64,000 bases of DNA, taken from contig NZ_CP046605.1 of assembly GCF_023520795.1 (NCBI RefSeq), forward strand, positions 1,843,438 through 1,907,437, written 5' to 3'. A program made the translations under genes and the position numbers. The notes below the pieces were generated by a model that ran no database searches, was not told the DNA's origin, and was given only the letters and a program-made list of their open reading frames with translations. Shown one piece after another: positions 27,639 through 35,753 of the stretch. The stretch comes from Corynebacterium accolens. Its GTDB lineage: Bacteria; Actinomycetota; Actinomycetes; Mycobacteriales; Mycobacteriaceae. Position 1 is the first letter of the stretch. Each line of letters begins with the position of its first letter.

Positions 27639-28759
27639 TAGTTCATCCTCCGGATAACGGTCATGGTGGCAACCGGGGCGAGCAGCTCATTCGCCTTGGC
27701 GACGCCCGCCTGCAAGCGCAAGCGGTCCTCCTGCGGCCAGTCCGCAAAAGCGACGCTAGACGCACCACCGTATTTATCGTCGAATTCCTCAGCAAGGGAG
27801 TCCAAATCCGCGAGCTGATCATAGATGGGAGCGGTGTCTAAACCGCGATCCTCGACCAAGGAGCGCACGGGATCCAACGTCACCCGCGTCGATGTAATAA
27901 CCCCGCGCAGGGCGGCAGGCAGGGCATGGGCGCCGAAATCGCGCTCGCCGCGCAGGTCAAAGCGCTCGAACTCCTCCATCACCTCATGCGCGCGCAGCCC
28001 ATAATCCGGGGCGGGGATGGCGAAATGGGCGGTATCGAGGGCGTGGGCGGTTTTGTCGGTGGCATCGGCAAGCGCGGTGGCGGGCAGGGCGGCATCGCTA
28101 GGCGGGCGATTGGACCACAGGATGCGCTCGATGTCTTCGTAACCCTCCAAATCCGGGCCCGGCCACTCCGCGCTGGAATCGTCGAAGGAACGGTAATACT
28201 CCAGGTAGTCGAGGTAGGCGGCTTTGGCGGCGGAGCGGGAGGAGGAGGTGGCATCGGCAAGCGCATGCGCGCGCTTTTGCAGCTCCGGCACGCGCTCTTT
28301 CTGGTTTTCTGCCTGCTTGATGGACACCGCGGCAACCTCGTGATCCGTAATGGGAACCATCTTGGGCGCGTTGCTCACCGTGGACCCCGTTACCGTGAAG
28401 GCGTCCGACTCCACGGCGGAGTCGTTGTGAAATACGCAGGTCAGGTGGTAGGTTCCGTCCTCCAGCTGCGGGTTCCACTCGCGCACGGCAGGGGTGCCGA
28501 TGCGCTCGAGAACCTGGTAGGCATTGCCCTTGTCATCGGAAACGTAGACCGTGAGGGCAAGCCCGGTGGTGTTATTGATCTTCCATTTCGCCTCACCCTG
28601 CACGTCCTCAGGCGCCGGGCAGGAATACACATCGCGCACGGCGAGCTCGCGCGTGGGTTGCTCGTCGCTGTGCCCGGCGAGCCTCGCCTGGGCAGCCGTT
28701 TGCGGGATGGAAAGCCCAACGGCGAGCGCGAATGCAGTGGCGAAACGGGAAATCTTCAT
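27638..28759 (-). CDS. efeO: EfeO-like iron-uptake protein (imelysin/M75 domain)
   Basis: A 373-residue secreted protein with a Sec signal (residues 1-25). Residues about 45-140 form a beta-rich cupredoxin-like N-domain with two cysteines (YSCPAP, HLTCVFH). The imelysin helical domain follows, where GYEDIERILW and HEVMEEFERF correspond to the GFHRIEKALW- and HEILED-type motifs of EfeO. It is a periplasmic or surface iron-binding partner of EfeB and normally of EfeU. It starts 3 bp after the phosphoesterase stop with no ribosome site, so it is probably coupled. The sequence is divergent, so function by homology is likely but not certain. Confidence 0.82.
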   Translation of the reverse strand: MKISRFATAFALAVGLSIPQTAAQARLAGHSDEQPTRELAVRDVYSCPAPEDVQGEAKWKINNTTGLALTVYVSDDKGNAYQVLERIGTPAVREWNPQLEDGTYHLTCVFHNDSAVESDAFTVTGSTVSNAPKMVPITDHEVAAVSIKQAENQKERVPELQKRAHALADATSSSRSAAKAAYLDYLEYYRSFDDSSAEWPGPDLEGYEDIERILWSNRPPSDAALPATALADATDKTAHALDTAHFAIPAPDYGLRAHEVMEEFERFDLRGERDFGAHALPAALRGVITSTRVTLDPVRSLVEDRGLDTAPIYDQLADLDSLAEEFDDKYGGASSVAFADWPQEDRLRLQAGVAKANELLAPVATMTVIRRMN

Positions 28760-28762
28760 AAA

Positions 28763-30664
28763 TTAGAATGGCAGGTTCTTCAAATCAAGGCCGGGGTGGC
28801 CGCTCATGAACCAGCCGATGATACCGGCGGCGATGCCCAGTGCGGCGAGGATGCCGATGATGCCTGCCTTGGAGGAACCGGATGCGGCGTGGTTGGTGTC
28901 CGGCTGCTGGGCTTTATCCAGCGTGGTCACGGCGGGAACGCCCTGCTCGGTAACCTTGGTGTCATTCATACCATCGACAACCGGCTTCAGGTTGGTGCCA
29001 GCGCGCGAGGTGTCGTCGACGCGCTCGACGGAGCTGTAATCCTCCGCCACCGTGCCATCGGTTTCGTTGAGGAAGAGCTTCGGGGCTTTCTCCGCGGCGG
29101 CGAAGTCGAACATGCCGGTGAGTTCACCCGCGCGGTCATCGAAGGCATCCCCGCCCAAGCGGCCGAGGCCCCAGTTGTCCTGGATGAACTTGGTCACCGA
29201 GGTCTGCTCGGTATAGGTGGAATCGATGTGGTTGGTCTTGGCGTAGGGGGATACAACTAGCAGCGGCTGGCGGGTGCCGGGGCCGCACTGGCCGTTCTTA
29301 TCGCCCTTGATGCCTACCTTTGCGGCAGCGGCGGTGCAGATTTCTTTATCTTGGTGCGGGTCGGCGGAACCATTAAGGATTTCCGGCGCCTTGTGGTCGT
29401 ACCAGCCATCGGAATCGTCGTAGGCGATGACGACTGCGGTGGAATCCCACTCCGGGGAGTTCTGCAGCTCGTTGATGTAGTGGGTGATAAACGCCTGCTC
29501 ATCCAGCGGGTTGGAGTAACCGGCGTGGCCATCCTGGTAGTTGGCGGCCTTGAGGAAGGACACGGAGGGCAGGTTGCCCTGCTCGATGGCGGTATCGAAG
29601 TCCGCGAGGTCGTACTGGTGGTTTGCCTGGTCGGTCTTGCCAATCATGTCATCGCTGGACGGGGCCAGGTGGTGCGGGTTGGCGGTAGAGGCGTAGTACT
29701 GGAACGGCTCGTGGTGCGGGTTGTAATCCGTCTGGTTCTGGCCGGTCAGCGTGGTGTGCGAAGAACCGCAGCGGGCGCGGGAGTCCTTCGTCGCCTCATC
29801 GGTGGGGCGGAATCCGCCTTGGAACCAGCCCCAGGTGACGTCCTTATCGTTGAGCTGGTCACCGATGTTCTTGGAGTGCATCGCGGTGACTTGGTTGGTA
29901 CCGGCGGAGGACTTATTGGAGCAGTCATCGAAAAGCGGGTCTGGGTCGCCCACGACGGTGGCGGTGCTGCCGTCCTCGGATACGCCGGCCAGGGCGTGGT
30001 TCTTGCCATCCTCGATTTTCTGCTGGTCGCCCGTGGCTGGGTCGTGCATGGTGGCATCCGCGACGGTGCCGGAAATCAGGTTCAGCGCGCCCGGGGTGGA
30101 GGGTCCGAAGATAGTGGAAAAGCTGTTGTCATTCAGCGCGAAGTTCTGCGCGTAGTTCCACAGGCCGGTCACGGTATTGCCGTCGTAGTATCCCATGGTC
30201 ATGCCGGGGGTGGCGTACGAGCCTTCGCCATACTTATCGATGTCCGTGGACACCGTCTCCGGGAACTTGTCCATCTTGCCGCCGTTGTAGGCTTCCTGCT
30301 CATCGGCGTAATGGTGGTTCTGGTCCGTGGTCACGGCGTGTTCGGGAGCGATGCGGAAGGGCTTGATGGAGTTGGGGTTCTTCTCCCCCAGCAGGTCAGT
30401 ATTTTCGAGGTTTTCTGCCCGCGGGGTATCGTCCTTGGCGGTGAATTTGGGGGCGGGCTTCTCGCTGCCCTGGAGTTTCTCGTCGTCGTTATTTGCGGCG
30501 TGTGGGTAGGTGCCAAAGTAGTGGTCGAAGGAAATGTTTTCGGAGTAAATGACCACGACGTGATCGATGGGGGTCTTGGTTTCGGCCTGCGCGATGCCGG
30601 GAACCAGAGAGGTTGTAGCAGCAGCTGCGGCGCACACTGCCACAGCGCGAGAGCGAAGCTTCAT
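28763..30664 (-). CDS. Secreted, membrane-anchored phosphoesterase (phospholipase C / AcpA family)
   Basis: A 633-residue exported protein. The signal peptide ends near AQA (about residue 27). The metal-site motif IYSENISFDHYFGTYP follows at once, and AYDDSDGWYDH near residue 430 gives further ligands, as in non-haemolytic phospholipase C and acid phosphatase AcpA. A C-terminal hydrophobic helix (GIIGILAALGIAAGIIGWFM) and short tail anchor it, which is unusual for this family. It is the first gene of an operon with EfeO and EfeB. Substrates may be phospholipids or phosphate monoesters; no haemolysis claim can be made. Confidence 0.88.
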   Translation of the reverse strand: MKLRSRAVAVCAAAAATTSLVPGIAQAETKTPIDHVVVIYSENISFDHYFGTYPHAANNDDEKLQGSEKPAPKFTAKDDTPRAENLENTDLLGEKNPNSIKPFRIAPEHAVTTDQNHHYADEQEAYNGGKMDKFPETVSTDIDKYGEGSYATPGMTMGYYDGNTVTGLWNYAQNFALNDNSFSTIFGPSTPGALNLISGTVADATMHDPATGDQQKIEDGKNHALAGVSEDGSTATVVGDPDPLFDDCSNKSSAGTNQVTAMHSKNIGDQLNDKDVTWGWFQGGFRPTDEATKDSRARCGSSHTTLTGQNQTDYNPHHEPFQYYASTANPHHLAPSSDDMIGKTDQANHQYDLADFDTAIEQGNLPSVSFLKAANYQDGHAGYSNPLDEQAFITHYINELQNSPEWDSTAVVIAYDDSDGWYDHKAPEILNGSADPHQDKEICTAAAAKVGIKGDKNGQCGPGTRQPLLVVSPYAKTNHIDSTYTEQTSVTKFIQDNWGLGRLGGDAFDDRAGELTGMFDFAAAEKAPKLFLNETDGTVAEDYSSVERVDDTSRAGTNLKPVVDGMNDTKVTEQGVPAVTTLDKAQQPDTNHAASGSSKAGIIGILAALGIAAGIIGWFMSGHPGLDLKNLPF

Positions 30665-30784
30665 CTTATTTTCCGCCTTAAGTCGAGTGAAACAAAGAGG
30701 GAGAAAGTGGCTGTGGCTCGCCGAAGAGTCATCGGTCGCTTTCGAATCGAAATTAAACGCCGCCCACCTATAAACCGCAAATAC

Positions 30785-30818
30785 TCAAAAAGGGCATTCC
30801 TGGTCTCAGGAATGCCCT
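30785..30818 (-). terminator. Rho-independent terminator of lepA
   Basis: An 11-bp perfect stem (AGGGCATTCCT at 30791-30801 with AGGAATGCCCT at 30808-30818) has a 6-nt loop. On the minus strand it is followed by TTTTTGAG. It lies about 90 bp after the lepA stop and insulates lepA from the phosphoesterase operon. Confidence 0.9.
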
Positions 30819-30867
30819 ATAGGTGCAGCTCAACCTCGCTTTTAGGCGGCGGCCACCGCGGAGATTG

Positions 30868-30882
30868 TTAACTGAAAGTTAA
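30868..30882. promoter_or_regulatory. Palindrome TTAACT-GAA-AGTTAA
   Basis: A perfect 6-bp inverted repeat sits between the lepA stop and the lepA terminator, so it would be inside the lepA 3' end. It may be RNA structure or a protein site; no role can be given. Confidence 0.25.
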
Positions 30883-30910
30883 GGTACTATTACGCTGCAC
30901 TTTCCAGTGC

Positions 30911-32761
30911 CTAGTCGTCCCCATCGGTCGACAGCGCCGCCACGAAGGCCTCCTGCGGCACCGACACGGAGCCCAAGGTCTTCATGCGCTTTTTACCCGC
31001 CTTCTGCTTTTCCAGCAGCTTGCGCTTACGCGAGATATCGCCGCCGTAGCACTTGGCCAGCACGTCCTTGCGCATGGCGCGGATGTTTTCGCGGGCGATG
31101 ACTTTGGTACCAATGGCCGCCTGGACGGGGACCTCGAATTGCTGGCGTGGAATCAATTCCTTTAGCTTCTTGGTCATCTTATTGCCGTACCACTGGGCGG
31201 AATCGCGGTGGATAATAGCGGAGAAGGCATCGACCGGGTCGCCGTTGAGGAGGATATCCACCTTGACGAGGTCCGATTGTTGCTCGCCGGCCTCCTCGTA
31301 GTTGAGCGAGGCGTAACCCTTGGTGCGGGATTTCAACATGTCGAAGAAGTCGAAGATGATCTCACCCAAGGGCATGGTGTAGCGCAGCTCCACGCGGTCT
31401 TCGGACAGGTAATCCATCCCACCCATCTGGCCGCGCTTGGATTGGCATAGCTCCATGGTCGGGCCGACGAACTGCTCGGGCACGATGACGGTCATGGAAA
31501 CAATGGGCTCGTAGACCTCATTGAGCTTGCCTTCCGGCCAGTCCGAAGGGTTGTGAACCCAGCTTTCCTCGCCATCTTCTGCCACCACGCGGTAGGTCAC
31601 GGACGGGGCGGTAGAAATCAGGTCGAGACCGAACTCGCGCTCCAGACGGTCGCGGGTGATTTCCATGTGCAGCAGGCCCAAGAAACCACAGCGGAAGCCG
31701 AAGCCAAGGGCGACGGAGGTCTCGGGCTCGAAGGTCAAGGAGGCATCGTTAAGCTGCAGCTTTTCCAGCGCATCACGCAGGTCGGGGAAATCGGCCTGGG
31801 AGATGGGGAAAAGCCCGGAATAGACCATCGGTTCAGGGTCCTTGTAGCCCTTGAGCGGGGTTTCGGCGCCGCCATGGGACCAGGTAACGGTATCGCCCAC
31901 CTTAGTCTCGCGCACGTCCTTCACGCCAGTAATGAGGTAGCCCACCTCGCCGGGGCCCAGGCCATCGCACTTTTGCATCGTGGGCGAGACGATGCCGATT
32001 TCCAGCAGCTCGTGGTTGACGTTGGTGGACATCATCGTCACCTTCTGGCGCGGAGTGAGTTTGCCGTCCACCATGCGGATATAGGTCACCACGCCGCGGT
32101 AAGTGTCATAGACGGAGTCAAAAATCATCGCGCGCGCGGGCGCATCGGGCTCGTACTCCGAGGACGGCGGCGGCACCAACTCGCAGACCTTATCGAGCAG
32201 CTCAACCACGCCTTCACCGGTCTTGCCCGATACCTTCAGCACTTCCTCGGGCTCGCAGCCGATGATATTGGCGATTTCCAGCGCGTACTTATCTGGGTCC
32301 GCCGCGGGCAGGTCGATCTTATTGAGCACCGGGATGATTTCCAGGTCATTTTCCATCGCCAAGTACAGGTTGGCGAGGGTTTGGGCTTCGATGCCCTGGG
32401 CGGCATCGACAAGCAGGATGGCTCCCTCACACGCCTCGAGCGCGCGGGAGACCTCGTAGGTAAAGTCCACGTGGCCGGGCGTATCGATCATCTGCATGAC
32501 AATCTGCTCGCCTGCCGATGCCCCCGATTGCGGCACCCACGGCAGGCGCACGTTCTGCGCCTTAATAGTAATGCCGCGTTCACGCTCGATATCCATATTA
32601 TCGAGGAACTGGTCACGCATATCGCGCTCCGCAACCACCTTAGATAGCTGCAGGATGCGGTCTGCCAGCGTCGACTTTCCGTGGTCGATGTGAGCAATAA
32701 TGCAGAAGTTACGGATCCGGGAGGGATCCGTAAACGTCGTGGCCGCAAAGTTTTCAGACAT
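30911..32761 (-). CDS. lepA: Elongation factor 4 (LepA), ribosomal back-translocase GTPase
   Basis: A 616-residue translational GTPase. G1 is AHIDHGKST (about residues 19-27), G3 DTPGHVD and G4 NKID. EF-G-like domains and the LepA-specific C-terminal domain follow (ending [16 protein letters not shown]). It acts on stalled or mistranslocated ribosomes. Length is normal. The start at 32761 is divergent from the PemK-like gene with 18 bp between. The minus-strand TATTGT just before ATG suggests a leaderless message. Confidence 0.97.
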   Translation of the reverse strand: MSENFAATTFTDPSRIRNFCIIAHIDHGKSTLADRILQLSKVVAERDMRDQFLDNMDIERERGITIKAQNVRLPWVPQSGASAGEQIVMQMIDTPGHVDFTYEVSRALEACEGAILLVDAAQGIEAQTLANLYLAMENDLEIIPVLNKIDLPAADPDKYALEIANIIGCEPEEVLKVSGKTGEGVVELLDKVCELVPPPSSEYEPDAPARAMIFDSVYDTYRGVVTYIRMVDGKLTPRQKVTMMSTNVNHELLEIGIVSPTMQKCDGLGPGEVGYLITGVKDVRETKVGDTVTWSHGGAETPLKGYKDPEPMVYSGLFPISQADFPDLRDALEKLQLNDASLTFEPETSVALGFGFRCGFLGLLHMEITRDRLEREFGLDLISTAPSVTYRVVAEDGEESWVHNPSDWPEGKLNEVYEPIVSMTVIVPEQFVGPTMELCQSKRGQMGGMDYLSEDRVELRYTMPLGEIIFDFFDMLKSRTKGYASLNYEEAGEQQSDLVKVDILLNGDPVDAFSAIIHRDSAQWYGNKMTKKLKELIPRQQFEVPVQAAIGTKVIARENIRAMRKDVLAKCYGGDISRKRKLLEKQKAGKKRMKTLGSVSVPQEAFVAALSTDGDD

Positions 32762-32766
32762 ACGTC

Positions 32767-32772
32767 TACAAT
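32767..32772 (+). promoter_or_regulatory. -10 element TACAAT of the PemK-like gene, overlapping the lepA promoter
   Basis: TACAAT lies 7 nt before the ATG at 32780 with no Shine-Dalgarno sequence, fitting a leaderless start. Its complement contributes to TATTGTA before lepA, so the two promoters share these bases. Confidence 0.5.
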
Positions 32773-32779
32773 AGTCGAC

Positions 32780-33316
32780 ATGAATTCCGGCATGCTCACC
32801 CGTCTGCGCGAGGCGCTCGGAATCAGCGAGCGCGAGCCCGTGGACTCCGGCCTCAACCGCATCAACTCCCAGTTAGGGCTGGACAGGTCCACCCACAGCC
32901 ACGAGCCGCGCAAGGCCGCCTCCATCCAGGTCGAGGCCACCGCGGCGCACCCCCGTTCCATCTTCTTCTCCCCCGATATGGATGGCCAGGCCGATTCCGG
33001 CGAGGTGGTGTGGGTGTGGACGCCTTCGGAAGGCAAGCAGTCCCCTCCCCGCGAGCGCGCCATCTTGGTGGTCGGGCGCACCCGCACCACGGTGACGGGC
33101 CTGCTCATTTCCGCCAACCCGGAGCATGCGCTTGACGATGCCTGGCTCGAAATCGGCTGCGGCGAGTGGGACGCCTCTGGGCGCAATTGCTGGGTGCGCT
33201 TGGACCGTTTATTGGAGGTTTCCGAGGAGCAGGTGCGCCGCCAGGGCATCCTTTTCCCAGAACGCAGGTTCGAAAGGATTGCCAACCGCTTGCGCTCGCG
33301 CTATCACTGGGCGTAG
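32780..33316 (+). CDS. PemK/MazF-like growth-inhibitor family protein, no antitoxin
   Basis: A 178-residue protein. GEVVWVWTP and RAILVVGRT match the beta-strand core of the CcdB/MazF fold, and [17 protein letters not shown] matches the usual end of PemK/MazF. An N-terminal extension of about 65 residues is unlike classical 110-residue MazF toxins. No antitoxin gene precedes it; lepA is divergent 18 bp away. This solitary gene next to lepA recurs in corynebacteria and mycobacteria, which suggests a conserved housekeeping role rather than a mobile toxin. RNase activity is unproven. Confidence 0.8.
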   Translation: MNSGMLTRLREALGISEREPVDSGLNRINSQLGLDRSTHSHEPRKAASIQVEATAAHPRSIFFSPDMDGQADSGEVVWVWTPSEGKQSPPRERAILVVGRTRTTVTGLLISANPEHALDDAWLEIGCGEWDASGRNCWVRLDRLLEVSEEQVRRQGILFPERRFERIANRLRSRYHWA

Positions 33317-33340
33317 TTCTGCGGCGCGGCGCCCGCAGAC

Positions 33341-33370
33341 TTGGCTGGTGCGCGGTTGCGCTGCTACTAT
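33341..33370 (+). promoter_or_regulatory. Promoter of rpsT
   Basis: TTGGCT at 33341-33346 and TACTAT at 33365-33370 are separated by 18 bp. The resulting leader is about 165 nt and contains a small hairpin (CCTCG at 33456-33460 with CGAGG at 33468-33472). S20 leaders are autoregulated in some bacteria; here that is only an inference. Confidence 0.5.
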
Positions 33371-33541
33371 GTGCAAGTTACTTACTTTCCGGGCGCGTTG
33401 GTCGGGGCGGGCAGGACCTTGGGTTCGCTCTTCGAATACCAGCGCCGAGCGCTCTCCTCGTTCTTAGCGAGGGGATTCGCGGGACACGTCCGGCGGGTTT
33501 GTTTCTGAATCAATCATCTTCGATTATCAAGAGGTATTTTC

Positions 33542-33805
33542 ATGGCTAATATCAAGTCCAAGCAGAAGCGCGTTCTGACCAACGAGAAGTCTCGTCAACG
33601 CAACAAGAGCGTGCGTTCCGCGGTTCGCACCGAGATCCGCAAGTTCCGTGCGGCCGTAGAGGCGGGCGACAAGGCTGCAGCAGAAAAGCAGCTGCGCGTT
33701 GCTTCCCGTGCACTGGATAAGTCCGTTTCCAAGGGCGTCTTCCACCGCAACGCTGCTGCTAACAAGAAGTCCGGTTTGGCCACCGCCTTCAACAAGATGG
33801 ACTAG
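33542..33805 (+). CDS. rpsT: 30S ribosomal protein S20
   Basis: An 87-residue basic, helical protein of the small subunit that binds 16S r[24 protein letters not shown] is a classic S20 N-terminus, and the length is standard. GAGG lies 7 nt before the ATG. It is monocistronic, with its own promoter and a terminator immediately downstream. Confidence 0.98.
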   Translation: MANIKSKQKRVLTNEKSRQRNKSVRSAVRTEIRKFRAAVEAGDKAAAEKQLRVASRALDKSVSKGVFHRNAAANKKSGLATAFNKMD

Positions 33806-33823
33806 TAACTAGCCTTCTTGTCT

Positions 33824-33875
33824 CCCCCGAGCAAAGCGCTGCCTGTGTGCAGCGGCTTGTTTGGGGGATTTTTAT
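33824..33875 (+). terminator. Rho-independent terminator after rpsT
   Basis: CCCCC at 33824-33828 and GGGGG at 33863-33867 close an extended, slightly imperfect hairpin (inner arms GCGCTGC and GCAGCGG). It is followed by ATTTTTATT. Confidence 0.9.
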
Positions 33876-33903
33876 TGCGCCGGTTTTGTTGCGTCGGATG
33901 GAC

Positions 33904-34482
33904 CTAGGCTAGGTCATCGTCGAAGTAGGCCTCGAAGATCTTGCCCGCATCCGCGTAGGCCACCGATAAGGATGTCCGGCCATGGGTTTCCACGAAAGTC
34001 TGGATGGCGGTTTGAAACTGCGTGTGGATGATATTGACCGTCGGAATGAGCCTCGGATCCGAGGCCTTCCACCCTTCGCGCGCTTGCAATGCCCGGCGGA
34101 TGTGCATCATGACGCGCTCGTTTCGGCGCCAATACATGGACAACAACTTCCCGTCTTGGGAAAGCGCCTGGGCGGTCAATTGGGAAATCTCCGGGAAATG
34201 ATCGTTGCCCACGGCGTGATCAAATTCCGCATTCGCCATGATCGCAGAATCCTCCCGCAGGCTACCCGTGGGCAGGCCAGCGGCGAAGTTCTGCAATTGC
34301 TGGTCGAACTTTTCCGAAACCTCCGGGCCCAGAACCGCCGATTCCTTATCCTTGACGTAGTTAAAAAGGGTGCGCCGCGATATCCCTACGTCTTGTGCAA
34401 GCGTTTCCATGGTGAACCCGTCATACCCGTGGTCAATGACGAGCCGCAGTGCTGCGACGCGGATTTCTGAAATGCGCGGCAT
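33904..34482 (-). CDS. TetR-family transcriptional regulator
   Basis: A 192-residue repressor. The N-terminal helix-turn-helix spans residues about 8-55, with FTMETLAQDVGISRRTLFNYVKDKESAV typical of TetR/AcrR. The C-terminal ligand domain is not recognised. ATG 34482 (MPRISEIRV) is preceded by AGGGGAGAG at proper spacing; the in-frame TTG at 34530 is less likely. No transporter is divergent from it: the next gene on the right is the DNA methylase 430 bp away, so the target is not obvious. Confidence 0.88.
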   Translation of the reverse strand: MPRISEIRVAALRLVIDHGYDGFTMETLAQDVGISRRTLFNYVKDKESAVLGPEVSEKFDQQLQNFAAGLPTGSLREDSAIMANAEFDHAVGNDHFPEISQLTAQALSQDGKLLSMYWRRNERVMMHIRRALQAREGWKASDPRLIPTVNIIHTQFQTAIQTFVETHGRTSLSVAYADAGKIFEAYFDDDLA

Positions 34483-34910
34483 ACTCTCTCCCCTCTTTCC
34501 CACGACCCCGTGGGAAACCCAACTATTCAATCCCCTTAAACATGAGATTTTTCTTCACCTTATAGTCTTTCTCCCCGCCAAGAAAAACCGACCCTTGCTA
34601 GGCTTCCCTAACCACCACAAAGCGCTGAGGTTCCCGCATGTCAACGCGGAATTCTCGGCCCGTAGACAGTCAACCGCGGGGATATTTTGCGCCGGAGCGC
34701 CGGTACATGTGAGCACGCAGGACGCGCGGCACAGGAAGGCAGGGGCGCTGGGCTTCTCCCGCGCGGGTGCTAGCGCCGGAAGCAGGGCCCAGGCAGCTCT
34801 CCCCATGCAGGCCGATACTCTTCAGCACGCCGAATTGCACCTTTATGGGCTAATATGTTCGAAAGGGCGATGGTGTTCGTGTCTGCGGGGGCGGCTAAGA
34901 TAAGTCACCA
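34483..34910. other. 428-bp gap between tetR and the restriction-modification genes
   Basis: No gene is supported. Base composition is uneven: A+T-rich near the tetR start, G+C-rich in the middle. The only site I can point to is TAAGAT at 34896-34901, 9 nt before the methylase ATG, a possible leaderless -10. Length and position fit a spacer carrying tetR control sites. Confidence 0.5.
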
Positions 34911-35753
34911 ATGAACAACGTCAAGCCTCTGGTGAAATGGGCCGGCGGGAAACGCCAGCTCTTGCCGCATATTCACGCCGCCCTGCCCGCTGGGACGCCG
35001 CGGCGTTATTATGAACCCTTCATCGGCGGCGGCGCGGTTTTATTTTCGCTCACCCCGGCCTCTGCGCGGGTCAATGACCTCAACTCGGAGCTGATTAATT
35101 TATATGAGGTAGTGCGCGAAGGCGTCGACGAGCTCATCAGCCTGGTTTCGACGTATCCGAACGACGCGGACTTTTTCTACCAGCTGCGCGCGGTGGACCG
35201 GGATGCGGAACGGTTCGCGGCGCTTTCTGCCACCGAGCGCGCCGCGCGGACGCTGTATCTGAATAAGACCTGCTATAACGGCCTGTACCGGGTAAATTCC
35301 GCGGGGCAATTCAATGCGCCTTTTGGCCGTTATAAGAACCCCACAATTTGTGATGCGGATACGCTGCGCGGGGTCCACGAGTATTTTCGGGACAATGACG
35401 TTACCTTCACGCAGGGCGATTTCACCACGGCGGTGGCAGGTGCTGGTGAAGGAGACTTTGTCTATTTCGATCCGCCCTATGACCCGGTCAACGTCACCAG
35501 TTCCTTTACCGGTTATCAAAAAGGCGGTTTTGACCGCGCGGAGCAAGAGCGCTTGAAGGCGGTGTGCGATGATCTCGATGCCCGCGGGGTGAAGTTCCTC
35601 CTGTCCAATTCCGCCACGGAGTTCATCCGCGAGCTCTACGCGGATTTTTCCATCGACACCGTGGCGGCCACCCGCGCCATCAATTCCGTGGGATCGCGCC
35701 GCGGCAAAGTAGATGAAGTGCTCGTGCGCAACTACGAGGTGGGCCATGAGTAA
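34911..35753 (+). CDS. Dam-type (D12 class) DNA adenine N6-methyltransferase
   Basis: A 280-residue alpha-class methyltransferase. Motif I is KWAGGKRQLLP (residues about 8-18) plus FIGGGAV, and catalytic motif IV is DPPYDPV (residues about 186-192). This is the family of DpnM, M.MboI and M.EcoRV. It methylates adenine to protect host sites. The last 8 bp overlap the restriction gene. Recognition could be GATC-like, but GATC is frequent in this window, so the site is not fixed by sequence. No Shine-Dalgarno is seen; it is probably leaderless. Confidence 0.9.
   Translation: MNNVKPLVKWAGGKRQLLPHIHAALPAGTPRRYYEPFIGGGAVLFSLTPASARVNDLNSELINLYEVVREGVDELISLVSTYPNDADFFYQLRAVDRDAERFAALSATERAARTLYLNKTCYNGLYRVNSAGQFNAPFGRYKNPTICDADTLRGVHEYFRDNDVTFTQGDFTTAVAGAGEGDFVYFDPPYDPVNVTSSFTGYQKGGFDRAEQERLKAVCDDLDARGVKFLLSNSATEFIRELYADFSIDTVAATRAINSVGSRRGKVDEVLVRNYEVGHE

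Noticed and set aside
29351-30871. 506-codon open frame antisense to the phosphoesterase gene
   Set aside because: Low-complexity Val/Gly/Arg composition typical of the complement of a G+C-rich gene; no ribosome site or family motif; the opposite strand has clear phosphoesterase motifs.
34911-35753. Firm assignment of GATC as the methylase site
   Set aside because: GATC and GATATC both occur in the window, so no avoidance signal is seen.
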